Origin: Turbatrix aceti
Lineage: Eukaryota > Nematoda > Chromadorea > Rhabditida > Panagrolaimidae
Direction of reading: 5' to 3'
Length of the DNA: 64,000 nt
Assembly: GCA_963969345.1 (NCBI GenBank)
Contig: OZ017767.1
Location: 2,418,001 to 2,482,000 of the forward strand
Within the stretch, counting starts at the first letter, position 1, and each line of letters opens with the position of its first letter. Under the pieces are notes generated by a model. The model searched no databases, was not told the DNA's origin, and saw only the letters and a list, made by a program, of their open reading frames with translations. The translations under genes and the position numbers were made by a program. Below are positions 1 to 10,855 of this stretch, piece after piece.

Positions 1-705
1 TGTTTTTTTTACATTCCTTGATTTGTGTCAGCCTTGACTGCGTTAAAAGTGCAGCAACAAAAATATTAATGTAGTAATCACGAAATTTTATTCGCAAAGT
101 TCAGTTTAAAAAAGTACAAATATTAATACAAATATAAGAAAGATAAAATTTATAATCAAATTTGTCGAAACAAGTACCCCACCAGTTATCACAAAAAATG
201 AGGAATACCATGTAAAGCAGTGCAAGCGCACGCATTACCTGATGTCTTATCTGTCAGATCACCTGGAAGGACAGTCAACAAAGTCAACAATAACCACAAA
301 CTTTTGTTTTCAAGTTGACCACCACTGTAGTCAATTCTCCCTTTTCGCCTGTTTGATTTTATTATTGGCAGTTATAACGTTAGCTCGATGCATCAAATGT
401 TTTCAGTTTTTTTTCTTTTCAAAAAATGGTTCTCGCAGTGTTCATATCCCTCTCAACTTCATCATTCTTGCACCAACACCGCGACAATTTGTCAACGTCG
501 TTCTGTTTATTGTTATGATAGCCCACCGGTTCACCGGTCCACCAAAACGCCCCCTCGAAAGATCGGAAGCCGTTACAAAGTCCAATAATTACCAAAAACT
601 TCGTCTTAGCCGTTGGTGCGTGTGTGTGCATGAGATGAGAAAAAAAAGTTTCTACTACAGCGCCGGGTAAAAAAGGGCGGCTTCAGACACACCGATACCG
701 GCGAC

Positions 706-713
706 TATAAATA
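706..713 (+). promoter_or_regulatory. TATA box of the cysteine dioxygenase gene
   Basis: TATAAATA lies about 160 bp upstream of the cysteine dioxygenase ATG, in a short GC-richer patch, and is followed by a CA-containing initiator-like stretch around 727-736. The spacing fits a focused core promoter. The start site is inferred. Confidence 0.5.
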
Positions 714-865
714 TCCCCGGTTGTTATCAGCAGAGTGATGCAATCACGTCCATTATTTTTTGTTCGAACTGCGGAGACAACTTCGAACAAAAAATTTTTG
801 TATTAATTACTGATAAATAAATTACGACTCTCGGTAATCTAAAAAATTGTGTTCTGTGTTGTGAA

Positions 866-2206
866 ATGGAAAAACTAATTACCGGACTTGGAGAAATATT
901 TTCTGACGATCACGTGAATACCGAAGATGTTTTCAAGTTGCTAAGATCGTACAAGAGTAATCCCAAAGATTGGAGGAAGTTTGCTCAATTTGATCCTCAC
1001 AAGTGAGTTTTTTTGAATAAATGACGAAATGAGCGGCAGTTTATAAAAATTTTTATCCATTTCGTCAATTTTACTTACAACAGTTTTTTTTCCAATTTAC
1101 ACCCCATGTTTTCCAGATACACCCGAAACCTGGTAGACATCGGCAACGGCAAGTACAACCTCATTGTGCTGTGCTGGGGTCCCGGCATGGGATCCAGTAT
1201 CCATGATCACACAGATTCCCATTGCTTTGTCAAGATGCTTGACGGACAACTTCTAGAAACCCAATTTGAATTCCCCAAGCCAGGTCAAGAAAATGAGCCG
1301 CTCAGAAAAATGTCGGAACAATTATATGAAAAAGACGGCGTAACCTATATCAATGGTAAATATTTATAGACACTCTTTTTCGATTACACACTTCAGTTTT
1401 TTGATACAAAATATATTTTAGACCAAATCGGGCTCCACAGAATGGAGAATCCCAGCTACATCGACGGAGCCGTCTCACTTCACCTGTACATTCCTGCTTA
1501 CGAGTCATGCGAAATTTTTGACGAGGTTTGATACAAATTTTATGCGGGTTTTGACTTCAATAAATTTAAACTTAACGAAATTAGAAATGAAATTAGAAAA
1601 AAATATTGAGCACTTTTTTACTAAATATAATACTGTTTGCAAATCCTGAAGCATAACGATTTATATACAAGCTTCATTGAAAAAATAAAATAAAAATTGA
1701 CTTATTGATAAAAATGGATACTATTTCAGTTAAAACAATTGACCGTTTTTTGTTAATAATACCAAGTTGTTTTTGATTTAAACAACATTATTAATTTGTT
1801 TTATATTCTCTTTTTTTTATTTTTTTGTAAAACATGTTTTTACGAACAAATTCAGAAGCAAACGTTTGTAATGAGATTTGAGATTAACGTTATCAAGAAA
1901 ATACAGTTAATTTCATTTTTATTTCATTTATTACTCTTACTCGTGCTGAATTAGGGATCACAAAAAGTTAGAGAGATAGTGAAGAGTAGAGTATTCTGGA
2001 AGGCTGCAAAGCCGTTAATCACAAGCAGTTAATTATTTTGTCATAATTTGCAGAAAACAGGACGTCATACGAAATCAGCGGTGACATTTTATACCAAATT
2101 TGGACACAAAGTTGACTACCACGGTACAAAGACCGGAAATCTTGTGTATCCATCGCTGCTTGCGCGACCACTTGACGTTGCTCGATCTCCTTTTTCGCCT
2201 GTTTGA
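866..2206 (+). CDS. CDO1: Cysteine dioxygenase (four exons, 210 aa)
   Basis: This enzyme oxidises cysteine to cysteine sulfinate with O2 at a mononuclear iron in the cytosol, the first step of cysteine catabolism to taurine and sulfate. Exons are 866-1002, 1117-1355, 1422-1525 and 2054-2206; all junctions are GT-AG and the phases close on a TGA. Exon 2 carries [11 protein letters not shown], giving two His iron ligands and the Cys of the Cys-Tyr cofactor. Exon 3 carries GLHRMEN with the third His ligand, then SLHLY, whose Tyr is the likely crosslink partner. Exon 4 encodes the C-terminal TFYTKFGHK strand and a C-terminus slightly longer than in vertebrates. Length matches the family (about 200 aa). 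Intron 3 (1526-2053) is the longest and AT-rich. A TATA box lies upstream and AATAAA downstream. Identification is firm; the exact C-terminus depends on the exon 4 acceptor, which keeps frame. Confidence 0.93.
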
Positions 2207-2399
2207 TTTTGGAAGTTTTTTTTGCATTGACCGGAGGAACATCATTGGCTGGATGATTTACGATCAACTAACTAACTATCTGCAAAGAAAAAAACCTATA
2301 TTACCCAACATATCTCACACCGTGACCATGCATAACTCAACATTCTGTTGTTAAACTTCACAGTTTCATTATTTATAACAAAATTATGTTTTTGTAACA

Positions 2400-2405
2400 A
2401 ATAAA
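2400..2405 (+). promoter_or_regulatory. Poly(A) signal of the cysteine dioxygenase gene
   Basis: AATAAA lies about 195 bases after the stop codon. A T-rich stretch follows. Confidence 0.5.
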
Positions 2406-2409
2406 TCAG

Positions 2410-4118
2410 TTTTTCTTTTTAGCCTTTTATTTATATCAGACCATGAATCCGAAAAAAATAAATTGTTATATTATTTATTTACTAGACTGAATTAACAAAT
2501 AAAAAAATTTAACATGCATCAACTAGAGATCAGTTTTCTATTTACAACTTACAAATCGATTCATTATCAAGAATGGCAGCTTTTAAAAAAGCGAACAAAA
2601 AAATTCAGATTTTTTGTTCGTAAATATAATTTTGAAGTTACACATTTTTTTGCAAGATTTGGAATTTGTGCAGTTCAAATAAAAATTCTGGATTCGTGCT
2701 TGTTTCCCTCGTATTTTTAGTGTCTGTAAAATGAATTAAAAAAAATAAACAGTTCAATTAAAAAAATAAAAAAATAAAGTTTTAATAACTTTTTTTACCC
2801 AAAAAACTTTTTCAAGATTGCAATATGAGGCTAACAGTTTACCACAAACTTTGCCAAAATGCGTTGTTCGGCCAACCCTGACGACGCCGAAGTACAAGTT
2901 CATACCCTCGTACACCGTTCTGACGCCGTATCCCTGACAACTCGTTTTTTGTCTCATTACACAGTGAGTTTTCACCGTGATCCACTCGCTCGACATACAT
3001 TCCATTCTGCTATTGTCAACGTTCTGAATTCTGACGCAACGCCATCCAAGCGAGTCCGACGAGACTGGCTTTTTTGGAGCCTATGGGACACGTTTTGCGA
3101 TTAATGTGTATGTACGAGTGAAAATCAGGAAGGCAGACGCCGGTTGCAGTGAGACAACCGGCATGAGCCCTGATCACCACCCCAGGGGAAAAAAAGAAGA
3201 AGACTAGCGGTGTTGTTATTGACGGGATGAGGACAGCCAAGCGTGAAGCCACGGCAGGGAAAGCGATTATGCTCTGCGCAAGGCTGGCGCGATGGCGGCT
3301 GGCCGGTCGTCGAAGAGAAACGAGCGCGCTCCACCAACCCGTTCATTGTCTGTTGTCCTCGATGAGAATTGAATTTTCAGTACATCCATCCCACCTCACC
3401 TGATGATCGTGATTGACTCATCGTTGCGCGACCACAACCACCGATTTTATGTATTTATTGCAAAACCCGAAAACTGAATTGCACTACAGGAAGCCCTCAT
3501 CTGTCTCCCATCTCCCCCCACAAAAAAAAGAAGATCATCCTCATCCCCCCCCATATTTTGTTTGGCCGCTCGATAGCGTTGCTCAAGCGAACAGCCTGCC
3601 TGCCTGCCGTCAGGTGATTTGATGTCCGGTTTTATCTCTCCCCTCCTCCTGCCAACATTGTTGCCATTGATGAAAAATCCGATTGAAGAGTTGGGAGTTT
3701 TCGCTTTTTTTATTCATTCGTTGTCGATTTTGACTTCAAATAACGACCTTTTTGGGGCTCATGGAATCTATTGTTGGGCTGTTTTCACATTCAGACGCGT
3801 GTGGCATATTTCGCACTTTACCAATAAATTTTTGTTTACCATCAAAATTTTTACAATCTTAACATATAGTTATGTACTGCACAGTTAAACACTCCCCATG
3901 CCCTTTTGATGACTCATTATCGCAAATTTGGCACCGCTTGTTATGTTCCCTTTTTCCCGCATCGGTCGCCTTTGTTGTTATGCTAATACATAGCGCGCTA
4001 GTGAATACAGTTTTCTGTGGACACTATTAATTTTGTAAGAACATTGTGTCAATTTTAATGCATTCAATTGAATCTACTAAATACAACATTGCCTTTTTCA
4101 GTTTGAGCACTCTAACCA
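2410..4118 (+). other. Intergenic stretch, no gene seen
   Basis: This stretch is AT-rich up to about 2.8 kb, then more GC-balanced from 2.85 to 3.7 kb, with C-runs near 3.5 kb. Short open frames here, for example near 2859-3104 and 3413-3622, show no domain, splice logic or codon pattern like the neighbouring genes. It may hold the promoter or upstream exon of the four-transmembrane gene that follows, since that gene lacks a visible start codon. Confidence 0.5.
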
Positions 4119-4233
4119 ATACCAAAATTACCCGATCGTTCACAGACTTCGGCGCCGCAAAGAAGTCTGTTTTCGATCACCTTAAAGCCCCCAGCCAGGT
4201 GTCATTCCCAACGTGGAGAGCCGACGCGAATAC
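4119..4233 (+). repeat. Duplicated 115-bp segment, copy 1
   Basis: This 115-bp segment recurs at 7320-7434 with only two substitutions that I can see. Copy 1 merges directly into the first recognisable exon of the four-transmembrane protein gene. Both copies lie about 20 bases downstream of a CAGTTT motif. Confidence 0.9.
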
Positions 4234-6091
4234 TCCTCCTTCAGTCCGGATTACCACCGGCGAACGATTGTCATAAATCGTTCCGAAACCCCTGCAGGCG
4301 AAGACTACGTTGAATCCCACGCAAGTTATCGTCGACGAGAAACCTCGCCTTCCTACGCCTACGAACGAAACGTTCCGATAGCGACGACGACTGTTTATAC
4401 CCGACAAGCGCCTCAGGTAATCTTATACAAGATTTAACAGTTTTTTTTAAATATAGTCATTATATCACCAATACTATACTCCGGCAGTTAAATAAAACAA
4501 AACTCCCTAACCCCACTCTTCCAGGTAATCGACACGACAACAGACGTCACACCTCCTCCAACTTCTGATTATTACTACCAGAGGCGAGAGAACGTCGCAT
4601 CCACTGCCACCGCCTCCGCTCCCCTCCCCCAGCAACAATCTGCAGCTTCCGGAGCAGTCTTTGAGTCGTATCAAGCGTCTCCCGTATCGGTAAAGCCGGT
4701 TGACGTCACTCCACTGAGCGTTTCCGATCCCTATTCCCATCGCCGTACTCTTGCCACAACCCGTTACGACTACGACGGACCTCTTTACCGTAACCAAACC
4801 ACATCCTCGTCCTACGGAATGGTTAACAGTCGCTTTATCAACGGTGTTTCCCTGGGTCTTAGACTCTTTGTTTTGGTAGGTTGACATGACAAATCTGTAG
4901 ACGAACACAGTGATTATAACTAAAAACCTAGATCCTGAACATCATCTCGCTCATCCTCGTCTTCACGGCCCCAGGTGTGTGTTTCTGGCGTGAAATGAAC
5001 GGTCAACAGACGAGTCGACAAATTTGTCCGCCACAAAACACGCTATTTCCCATGAATGTCGATCGATGGAGCAATTCGCTGCATTTCCAACTTCGTGGGC
5101 AAAGGTTTAACTTAAAATTAAAACTTCTTAAAAAATGCAGTTATTTAAAAACATAAAAATTGCAGGGTCTGGGGTCAGCTGCCAATCGTCATCCTGGGCG
5201 TTGTCCTCGCCATTCCATCATTGCTCTTCAGCTGCGCGTTCTTCGCTACTGGGCGCAAGTTGACCGCTTTGGTAAGAGTTTTGTAACGCAACATACAGCA
5301 ACAATGCAGTTACGCTTTACTCAGTGACATTTATTATTTGAGTAAAAGTTAAGCTTCAGTTCCAGACATTGATAGGTCATGTGATAGCGTAAAAAACATA
5401 TAAACGCAGAACAGTTTTTTTTAAATCAAAATCAATAGCCAAAATCCTTTACAGTTTTTTTTTCAATACCTTATTAGATTTTTGTTCTTGACAAGTTGTT
5501 CCGCAGTTTTTTAGTTCAAAAATTTTTGTACCAAAATTCTAAATCAAAAACCAAAACCAAAACCCTTGATAGTGATACAGATTTTAATTTAGGTTTTCGT
5601 ACTTATAACTTTTAGATTCTTTTCAAACATTTAAAACGTTTTGTCAGTTTATTTGCGTCTTTTTAGACTTTTTTTGCACTTTTTTTTAATAACTTCTGAC
5701 AAAAAGCTGCAGTTACTAAAAATTGCTGTTACTCAAAACTATAATAAAAAAATAAAGAAATACTAATTTGATCTAAATACCTCTAGCTTCAGTTTCAAAC
5801 CCCCAAAATCACGACATTTTCATTTTTCAGCAACTCCTCGTCGTCCCGATCGCGATCATCGGCTACCTCATCTTTGGTGGCGTAGAGACCTGGTACGCCA
5901 CCGGCTTCGACCACATGGGCTTCTTCATCCGCCAGATCGGTGGAGGAACGTTCAGCGGATGTGCCGGAATCCCGGGCTGCGAGACGGGATTCGTCGTCAA
6001 GGGCTGGGCTGCCGCAGCTGCCTTCTACTTCCTCTCCGCCGTCGTCTTTCTCATCGACATCGTGCTCATCGTCCTGAATCGCAACAAGTAA
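4195..6091 (+). CDS. Four-transmembrane MARVEL-like membrane protein (5' end uncertain)
   Basis: The exons I can join are about 4195-4416, 4525-4875, 4932-5104, 5166-5271 and 5831-6091, all GT-AG with matching phase, giving about 370 residues. The N-terminal half is a Tyr/Arg/Ser/Thr-rich, presumably cytoplasmic region. Then come four hydrophobic segments: near 4855-4980, 5170-5250, 5833-5900 and 6005-6083. The first extracellular loop is about 45 residues with a Cys pair, the TM2-TM3 turn is short, and the second loop has GCAGIPGC. The C-tail is only a few residues (NRNK). This plan (N and C inside, two extracellular loops) resembles MARVEL, claudin-like and tetraspan vesicle proteins; I cannot name a specific family. 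The frame upstream of about 4186 contains a TAA at 4183-4185 and no ATG follows it, so an upstream exon joined near 4195, or a non-ATG start (GTG at 4213), must supply the N-terminus. Confidence 0.75.
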
Positions 6092-6390
6092 TCAGATTGC
6101 TCACTTCTCTAACCACCCACGAGGGATTCCTATTCCGCCTAACGACTTCTTCACCTCTTTTTTTTCACACTCGCTTTTTCGTTGTTTTAACCTAACCCGA
6201 CGCTAAATCGACGGCTATGACTAACATTTTTTTTCTTCCCCCGGCTCGGCTCAGGCGTTGATTTTAATTTTCAGTACGCAAGGCAAGGGAGTTATTTTGC
6301 AGCAAAGCGTGGCAAGAGCATCCTTCTGAATCCTACTGAACCGTTCCATCAGTTATTCTGCGATTCTACAAGCCTCCAAAATGTGACAAA

Positions 6391-6396
6391 AATAAA
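6391..6396 (+). promoter_or_regulatory. Poly(A) signal of the four-transmembrane protein gene
   Basis: AATAAA lies about 300 bases after the TAA stop, in an A-rich context. Confidence 0.45.
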
Positions 6397-6419
6397 CAAC
6401 GTCAACACTGCGTCTTAAA

Positions 6420-8320
6420 AAATTGCACAAAAAGTTGTATCATAATATATAACAAATTCTTTCTTTTTTATAAATAAATTTAAAACAGAGTGTTGGAAGC
6501 CAGTTTTCTTATAAATATTTGTTTCCGGGGCTCCACGTCTTACATTTTGGAACTAACAGCTCGTAACAGTGAATATCAAGGAACAAACTGACCATCCGAC
6601 CACGCAAAAACCTACTCAAATTTTAGTTAGTTCAAATACACAAAAATGTTTGTGGATCGAAAAAGCTTGCGACAATTTTAAATTTAAATAAACTGTGAAA
6701 AACTGTATTAAAGGTATTTTACACAGTGTACAAAAGCAATCACAATTTTTTTTTTACCTGATGACGTTAAGGGTAATTCACGGGGATACTGTGCCAGTTT
6801 TTTGACAACAAGAAAATAGCTTGTACTAAGATCCACAGTTAAGTTTTACGTTTTGCAGGCTACCGGTGTGCTCCCGGCTAGCTCGCGCTTCTTCGCAAAT
6901 CCAAGACCAGTTTATCAGTAGGTACAATCACCCCCACAACAGTAGTTGTGAAACTCGATCCGTTGACGTAGACAACTCGATGATACATAGCAACGACTGC
7001 AGTCGCGAACGCTTCCCTCGTGGCCGCACACTCGCGCTCGTGGCTCGCTCACCAATCCCTGGGAGCGAGCCACGATGGTCAACCAGTCCCATACATCAGT
7101 TATACATTCTCCATGACCCTCTAATGTCTAATTAACGTCGGTATGACACTGTTTGCTGTTTATTACACCCTCCTTTGCAGTTTTATGAACGACATAGATA
7201 CCCCCCAGTTATTATTAAAAAAAAATCACTCATAATGCTTATGAAAGCATCAATTTAAGAACGTTGTGCCAGTTTTGCTGGGCTTTCAGTACATGCTTTC
7301 AGTTTAAACCCCCTCCCCCATACCAAAATTACCCGATCGTTCACAGACTTCGGCGCCGCAAAGAAGTCTGTTCTCGATCACCTTAATGCCCCCAGCCAGG
7401 TGTCATTCCCAACGTGGAGAGCCGACGCGAATACGGTATAGATTAAAAAATTTCAAATTCAGCAAGTTTCCCAAAAATAACAATAAAAACGTCAAATCCG
7501 TTCTGCGTCAGAAAATTGGACAAAAAATTGTAATAAATATTTATATTTATGACAATTTTTTGAAAAATACATGTAAAAAAAGACGAAAGAGTATCAAATA
7601 CAGTTTTTTACCTGTATCAAAACGCAAGGTATGATACATAAATATTTTCGCAGTAATTACCTGCTGGAAAACGGTGAAAGATAATTCAGTAATTTTTTTT
7701 ATTTCGAATACCCCAACAGTCTTTTCACAGATAATAAAAATTGATTTCAAGATCAAGAATGAAAATTACAACTTCAGTTTAGTTTAGGCCACGAAAGCAC
7801 GGAAGTCGGAACGGACATGAAACCTACATCCAATGATTCCCGGTTTTTGTTCTTTTTTTGTACCGCTATGACAAATCCTTGCACCAAAAAACGTTAGGTA
7901 AACGAATTTTTTTTCCATTTATGAAATCGAGTCACAGTTCGAGTCAAATCGAGTCTTGTTGTACGATTGTACGACGACCGTATAAAACACTACCAGAGCC
8001 GCACATCAGTTTCAAGCCCCCTATTGATAACAACCCCAAAAAATAACAAAAAAAAAGATGATAATCACGCAAAATCGCTAATGTGAGATACCTGCAAGAA
8101 GTCAATTCACGAAAACAGTGACCTGCAAAGAGCGCGTGCGCATCGGGCTTTCTCCAGGCGAAAATTTTTCTCACTTGATCAAGTTTTTCTTCGAGTAAAA
8201 AAATGTTACGTGACGAACCGACTTTTGATTCCTGTTTTGACGTGTAATTCGTGCTTCTGTATTTGCAGAATCCAACTTTGTCCTCGAAGCTAACTAGCTC
8301 ATGAAGGGCCCGGTCCCAGT
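6420..8320 (+). other. Intergenic stretch containing the duplicated 115-bp segment
   Basis: Apart from the 115-bp duplicate at 7320-7434 I see no coding signal. The open frames at 6866-7135 and 7386-7634 lack splice partners and recognisable domains. Confidence 0.5.
7320..7434 (+). repeat. Duplicated 115-bp segment, copy 2
   Basis: Nearly identical to 4119-4233. It ends exactly where copy 1 continues into coding sequence; here it is followed by GGTATAG, which could act as a splice donor. It is 1.2 kb downstream of the parent gene's stop codon, so it is either a stray exon duplicate or part of an unseen transcript. Confidence 0.85.
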
Positions 8321-8325
8321 TATTT

Positions 8326-8331
8326 TATAAA
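8326..8331 (+). promoter_or_regulatory. TATA-like box upstream of the small membrane protein gene
   Basis: TATAAA within TTTTATAAACG lies about 135 bp upstream of the ATG at 8463. It is followed by a GC-rich patch and then a T-rich tract leading to an AG just before the ATG. Confidence 0.4.
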
Positions 8332-8462
8332 CGCCAAACGCGCGTGGTTTTGAACGGAAAAAAAATTGATTTTACGTTTACTTTTTTTTTCGCGATTTTT
8401 CTTTGTTTTCGTTTTGCCGAATAGCTTTGCTATTCAGTTTTGCTATTCATCAATTTTTCAGG

Positions 8463-9215
8463 ATGGTCGTCGTCAAAATTTTGGACGCAGCCAAGTGGAC
8501 CGCCGAAACCGTCCGCGGTGCCGCAGTCACGCTGGCTTCGCCGAATGCTCCCGTTCCGGAGAGCAAGCTGCACCCCCGCATGCCGGCCCGTCCGTGGACT
8601 ACTGGTGAATGGGTGAGTTGGCATTTATACAATGCAGCACAGTTTGTGATTAAAATTGGTTTAAGAAAAGTAGTGAGGGTTTGATGTGAAATATCTAGAT
8701 GGCCAGTTATATAAAAAAAAATGTTTTTGATACACGCATTATTAATCGAATTTTGGGGTTTTTTTTAGTTTTTTACATTTTTTTTGAAATTAGGTATTGC
8801 CTAGCACGGATTCGTTTTCACACTCCCAGTTTTATGATATTGTCCGTAAAAATAAAACCTTCGAAACCTTGATCAGTTTCCAAAATTTTACAGTTCCGCA
8901 TGACGTCGTGGCGCCACATGTGGCAGCACCTGCCCGTCCTCCGCTACTACGTCTACTCCGGCTTCATCCTCTACGGCGTGTACAAGTTTGTTCTGCCAAG
9001 TAAGTTTTCTTGTTTTTTGAATTTTCCTTTTTTACGTTATTGCTTTTTTAGTTAAACCCCACCACAAGGTCACCTACAAGAAGGGCAAGGAAGAAGGCCA
9101 CCACCACGAAGTCGAGCACTGGTACGGCATCCGCCAGAAGGTGCAGGACAAGCTGTACTACAAGCAGTACGATCCCCTTCGTCAGCCAGGTGCTCCTGAT
9201 GTCGGTGGTCACTAG
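8463..9215 (+). CDS. Small single-pass membrane protein, 139 aa (possibly mitochondrial)
   Basis: Three exons join with GT-AG boundaries and closing phases: 8463-8612, 8894-8999 and 9052-9215 (TAG). The 50-residue N-terminal exon is Ala/Pro-rich and starts MVVVKILDAAKW. Exon 2 has a Trp/His-rich segment, then one hydrophobic helix (YYVYSGFILYGVYKFVLP). Exon 3 is a basic, His-rich soluble tail with EVEHWYGIRQKVQDKLYYKQ. A small size, a single helix and basic flanks are typical of accessory subunits of mitochondrial respiratory or ATP-synthase complexes, but I do not recognise a specific family and that assignment is inference. TTTTTCAG ends one base before the ATG, suggesting a 5'UTR intron or trans-splicing. 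Codon use is strongly C-ending, unlike the surrounding AT-rich DNA, consistent with high expression. AATAAA lies at 9350-9355. Confidence 0.88.
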
Positions 9216-9349
9216 GACGTCGTCTCAACAGGTCCAAATAGATCCCCCTTCCTAAATTTTTCTTGGTAGGCATGTGTTTTATGTTTTTTATCGAAAAAAA
9301 AGTGATTCAACTGGAGCCTGGATTTTTTTGACACTTTGTTGTTTGGATT

Positions 9350-9355
9350 AATAAA
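9350..9355 (+). promoter_or_regulatory. Poly(A) signal of the small membrane protein gene
   Basis: AATAAA lies about 135 bases after the TAG stop and is followed by a GT/T-rich downstream element. Confidence 0.65.
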
Positions 9356-9867
9356 GGCTTGGTTTGGAAGTTGTTTTTTTGGGGTGTTTATTTTTTGCGG
9401 CTCAGTTTCTTTTTCACAACAAAAATCAATTTAAAAAGGATACATAAACTATTTCACAGTTAATTAACGAAATCAGAAGCTGCATTTGGCTTCTCCTTTT
9501 CGTCCAACAGATACAGTTTCACCCCAAAAAAAGCCCATCTTTCTGGAACCTGCAAGGCCGTGACTACATGACCATGCTTCAGTTATCGGACCAAGTTGTT
9601 TCTTTTGATGCACCGAGATTACGACATCAGAGAATTTTAAAAAAGTGCAGGGAGTTTCAGTTTAACTTGAAAGCCTGATTTTTTTTCGCAAAAATGCGAA
9701 ATGCTTTAGCTTTAGTACCTGTGCGTGCCTAAAGCGTTTTGCATGTCTGTTGTAATCCCGTTGGCAGTTTACTAACCTCCAATAAAGCCATCTAACTCTG
9801 ATGAGCCTGCTGGACTGTCATCGCCGAAGATATAATTCCGAGATTATATTAGATGTGAGATTAGATG

Positions 9868-9899
9868 TCACGACAATGACAGTTATGTAGTTGTCGTGA
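9868..9899 (+). repeat. Perfect 9-bp inverted repeat
   Basis: TCACGACAA at 9868-9876 and its exact complement TTGTCGTGA at 9891-9899 flank a 14-base loop. It lies in gene-free DNA between convergent genes. No function is evident. Confidence 0.6.
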
Positions 9900-10093
9900 T
9901 TGCGTGACGTCAACAAAAAATTAATATTTACAACAACAACTGTAAAATCCACCTTCGAACATTGAATACTGCAAAACACCTAAAATCGCTGGGTTGGAGG
10001 TCAGTTTCAAACTCAAAATCCTTCGAAAAAATTTGCCCCTCTGATTGTCCGGGCCGAAGCACCATCTGTCCCCCAGTGATCATCGGTATTATG

Positions 10094-10195
10094 TTATTGC
10101 TTCTGCTGCACCGGTAAAACGATATCAGGAAAAATTTGTTTGAGTAATTGCTCTGGGGTTCGTCCGGAAATCTTCGATTCAAGTGGTGAAAATTT
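10094..10195 (-). other. Possible small exon ending PVQQKQ-stop
   Basis: On the - strand an open frame reads FSPLESKISGRTPEQ... and ends ...PDIVLPVQQKQ-stop. It resembles the short frame at 10303-10428 (FSPRSRTSS...PSDTVIPVQQQKQ). Two related frames in tandem suggest duplicated exons or small genes, or old noncoding repeats. No clear splice acceptor is visible, so this is not called as a gene. Confidence 0.25.
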
Positions 10196-10302
10196 GACAG
10201 TTTTTTTGCAAATTGATGTTGTTTAAACTTTACTCTTTCTCAACAAAAATTAAAACTATGCTGTAAGAACCACAGTTTACAAAACCCCACATCTGAATCA
10301 GT

Positions 10303-10428
10303 TTAAACCCACAGCTGCTTCTGCTGCTGCACCGGGATGACAGTATCAGAGGGTTTGAAAGTAGAACTCGTTCTAGAACGTGGCGAAAATTGACGTGAAA
10401 CGACCGATGAATTTGATTTTTCTGACAT
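10303..10428 (-). other. Possible 41-aa ORF related to 10094-10195
   Basis: ATG to TAA on the - strand, starting MSEKSNSSVVSRQFSPRS and ending PVQQQKQLWV. It lies downstream of the poly(A) signal of the Ala/Pro-repeat gene, so it is not simply that gene's last exon. It is related to the neighbouring frame at 10094-10195. Function unknown. Confidence 0.25.
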
Positions 10429-10554
10429 TTGTCTCCATTATTCGCGCACATTGTATTATTTCTTAGCTTTTTTTAACTTTCAAAGTTTCAAACAACGAGA
10501 ACAAACACACAGCGGTATTTTTTGATGCCATTCATTTTTCTTCGAATTAGACAG

Positions 10555-10560
10555 TTTATT
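10555..10560 (-). promoter_or_regulatory. Poly(A) signal of the Ala/Pro-repeat gene
   Basis: TTTATT on the + strand (AATAAA on the - strand) lies about 60 bases downstream of the TGA stop at 10619-10621. Confidence 0.6.
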
Positions 10561-10618
10561 TCAATGAACAACACCATAAGATAAGTACAGTTAACAAAAC
10601 ATTTATGCATCTCGTTTC

Positions 10619-10821
10619 TCACTTCCACCATCCGCTGAACCAGCCACCCTTCTGAAATCACATCTTCTCAGTTTCAACCCCAAAATATTCCTAAAAAAAG
10701 CCTACCTGACTCTCAGGAGCCTTCTGGGCCACCGGGGCCGGAGCCGTGGCCGGAGTCATAGCCGGAGCCGGAGCCGGGGCCGGGGCCGGAGTTATAGCCG
10801 GTGCCGGAGCCAGTGCCGAGA

Positions 10822-10855
<34 letters not shown>

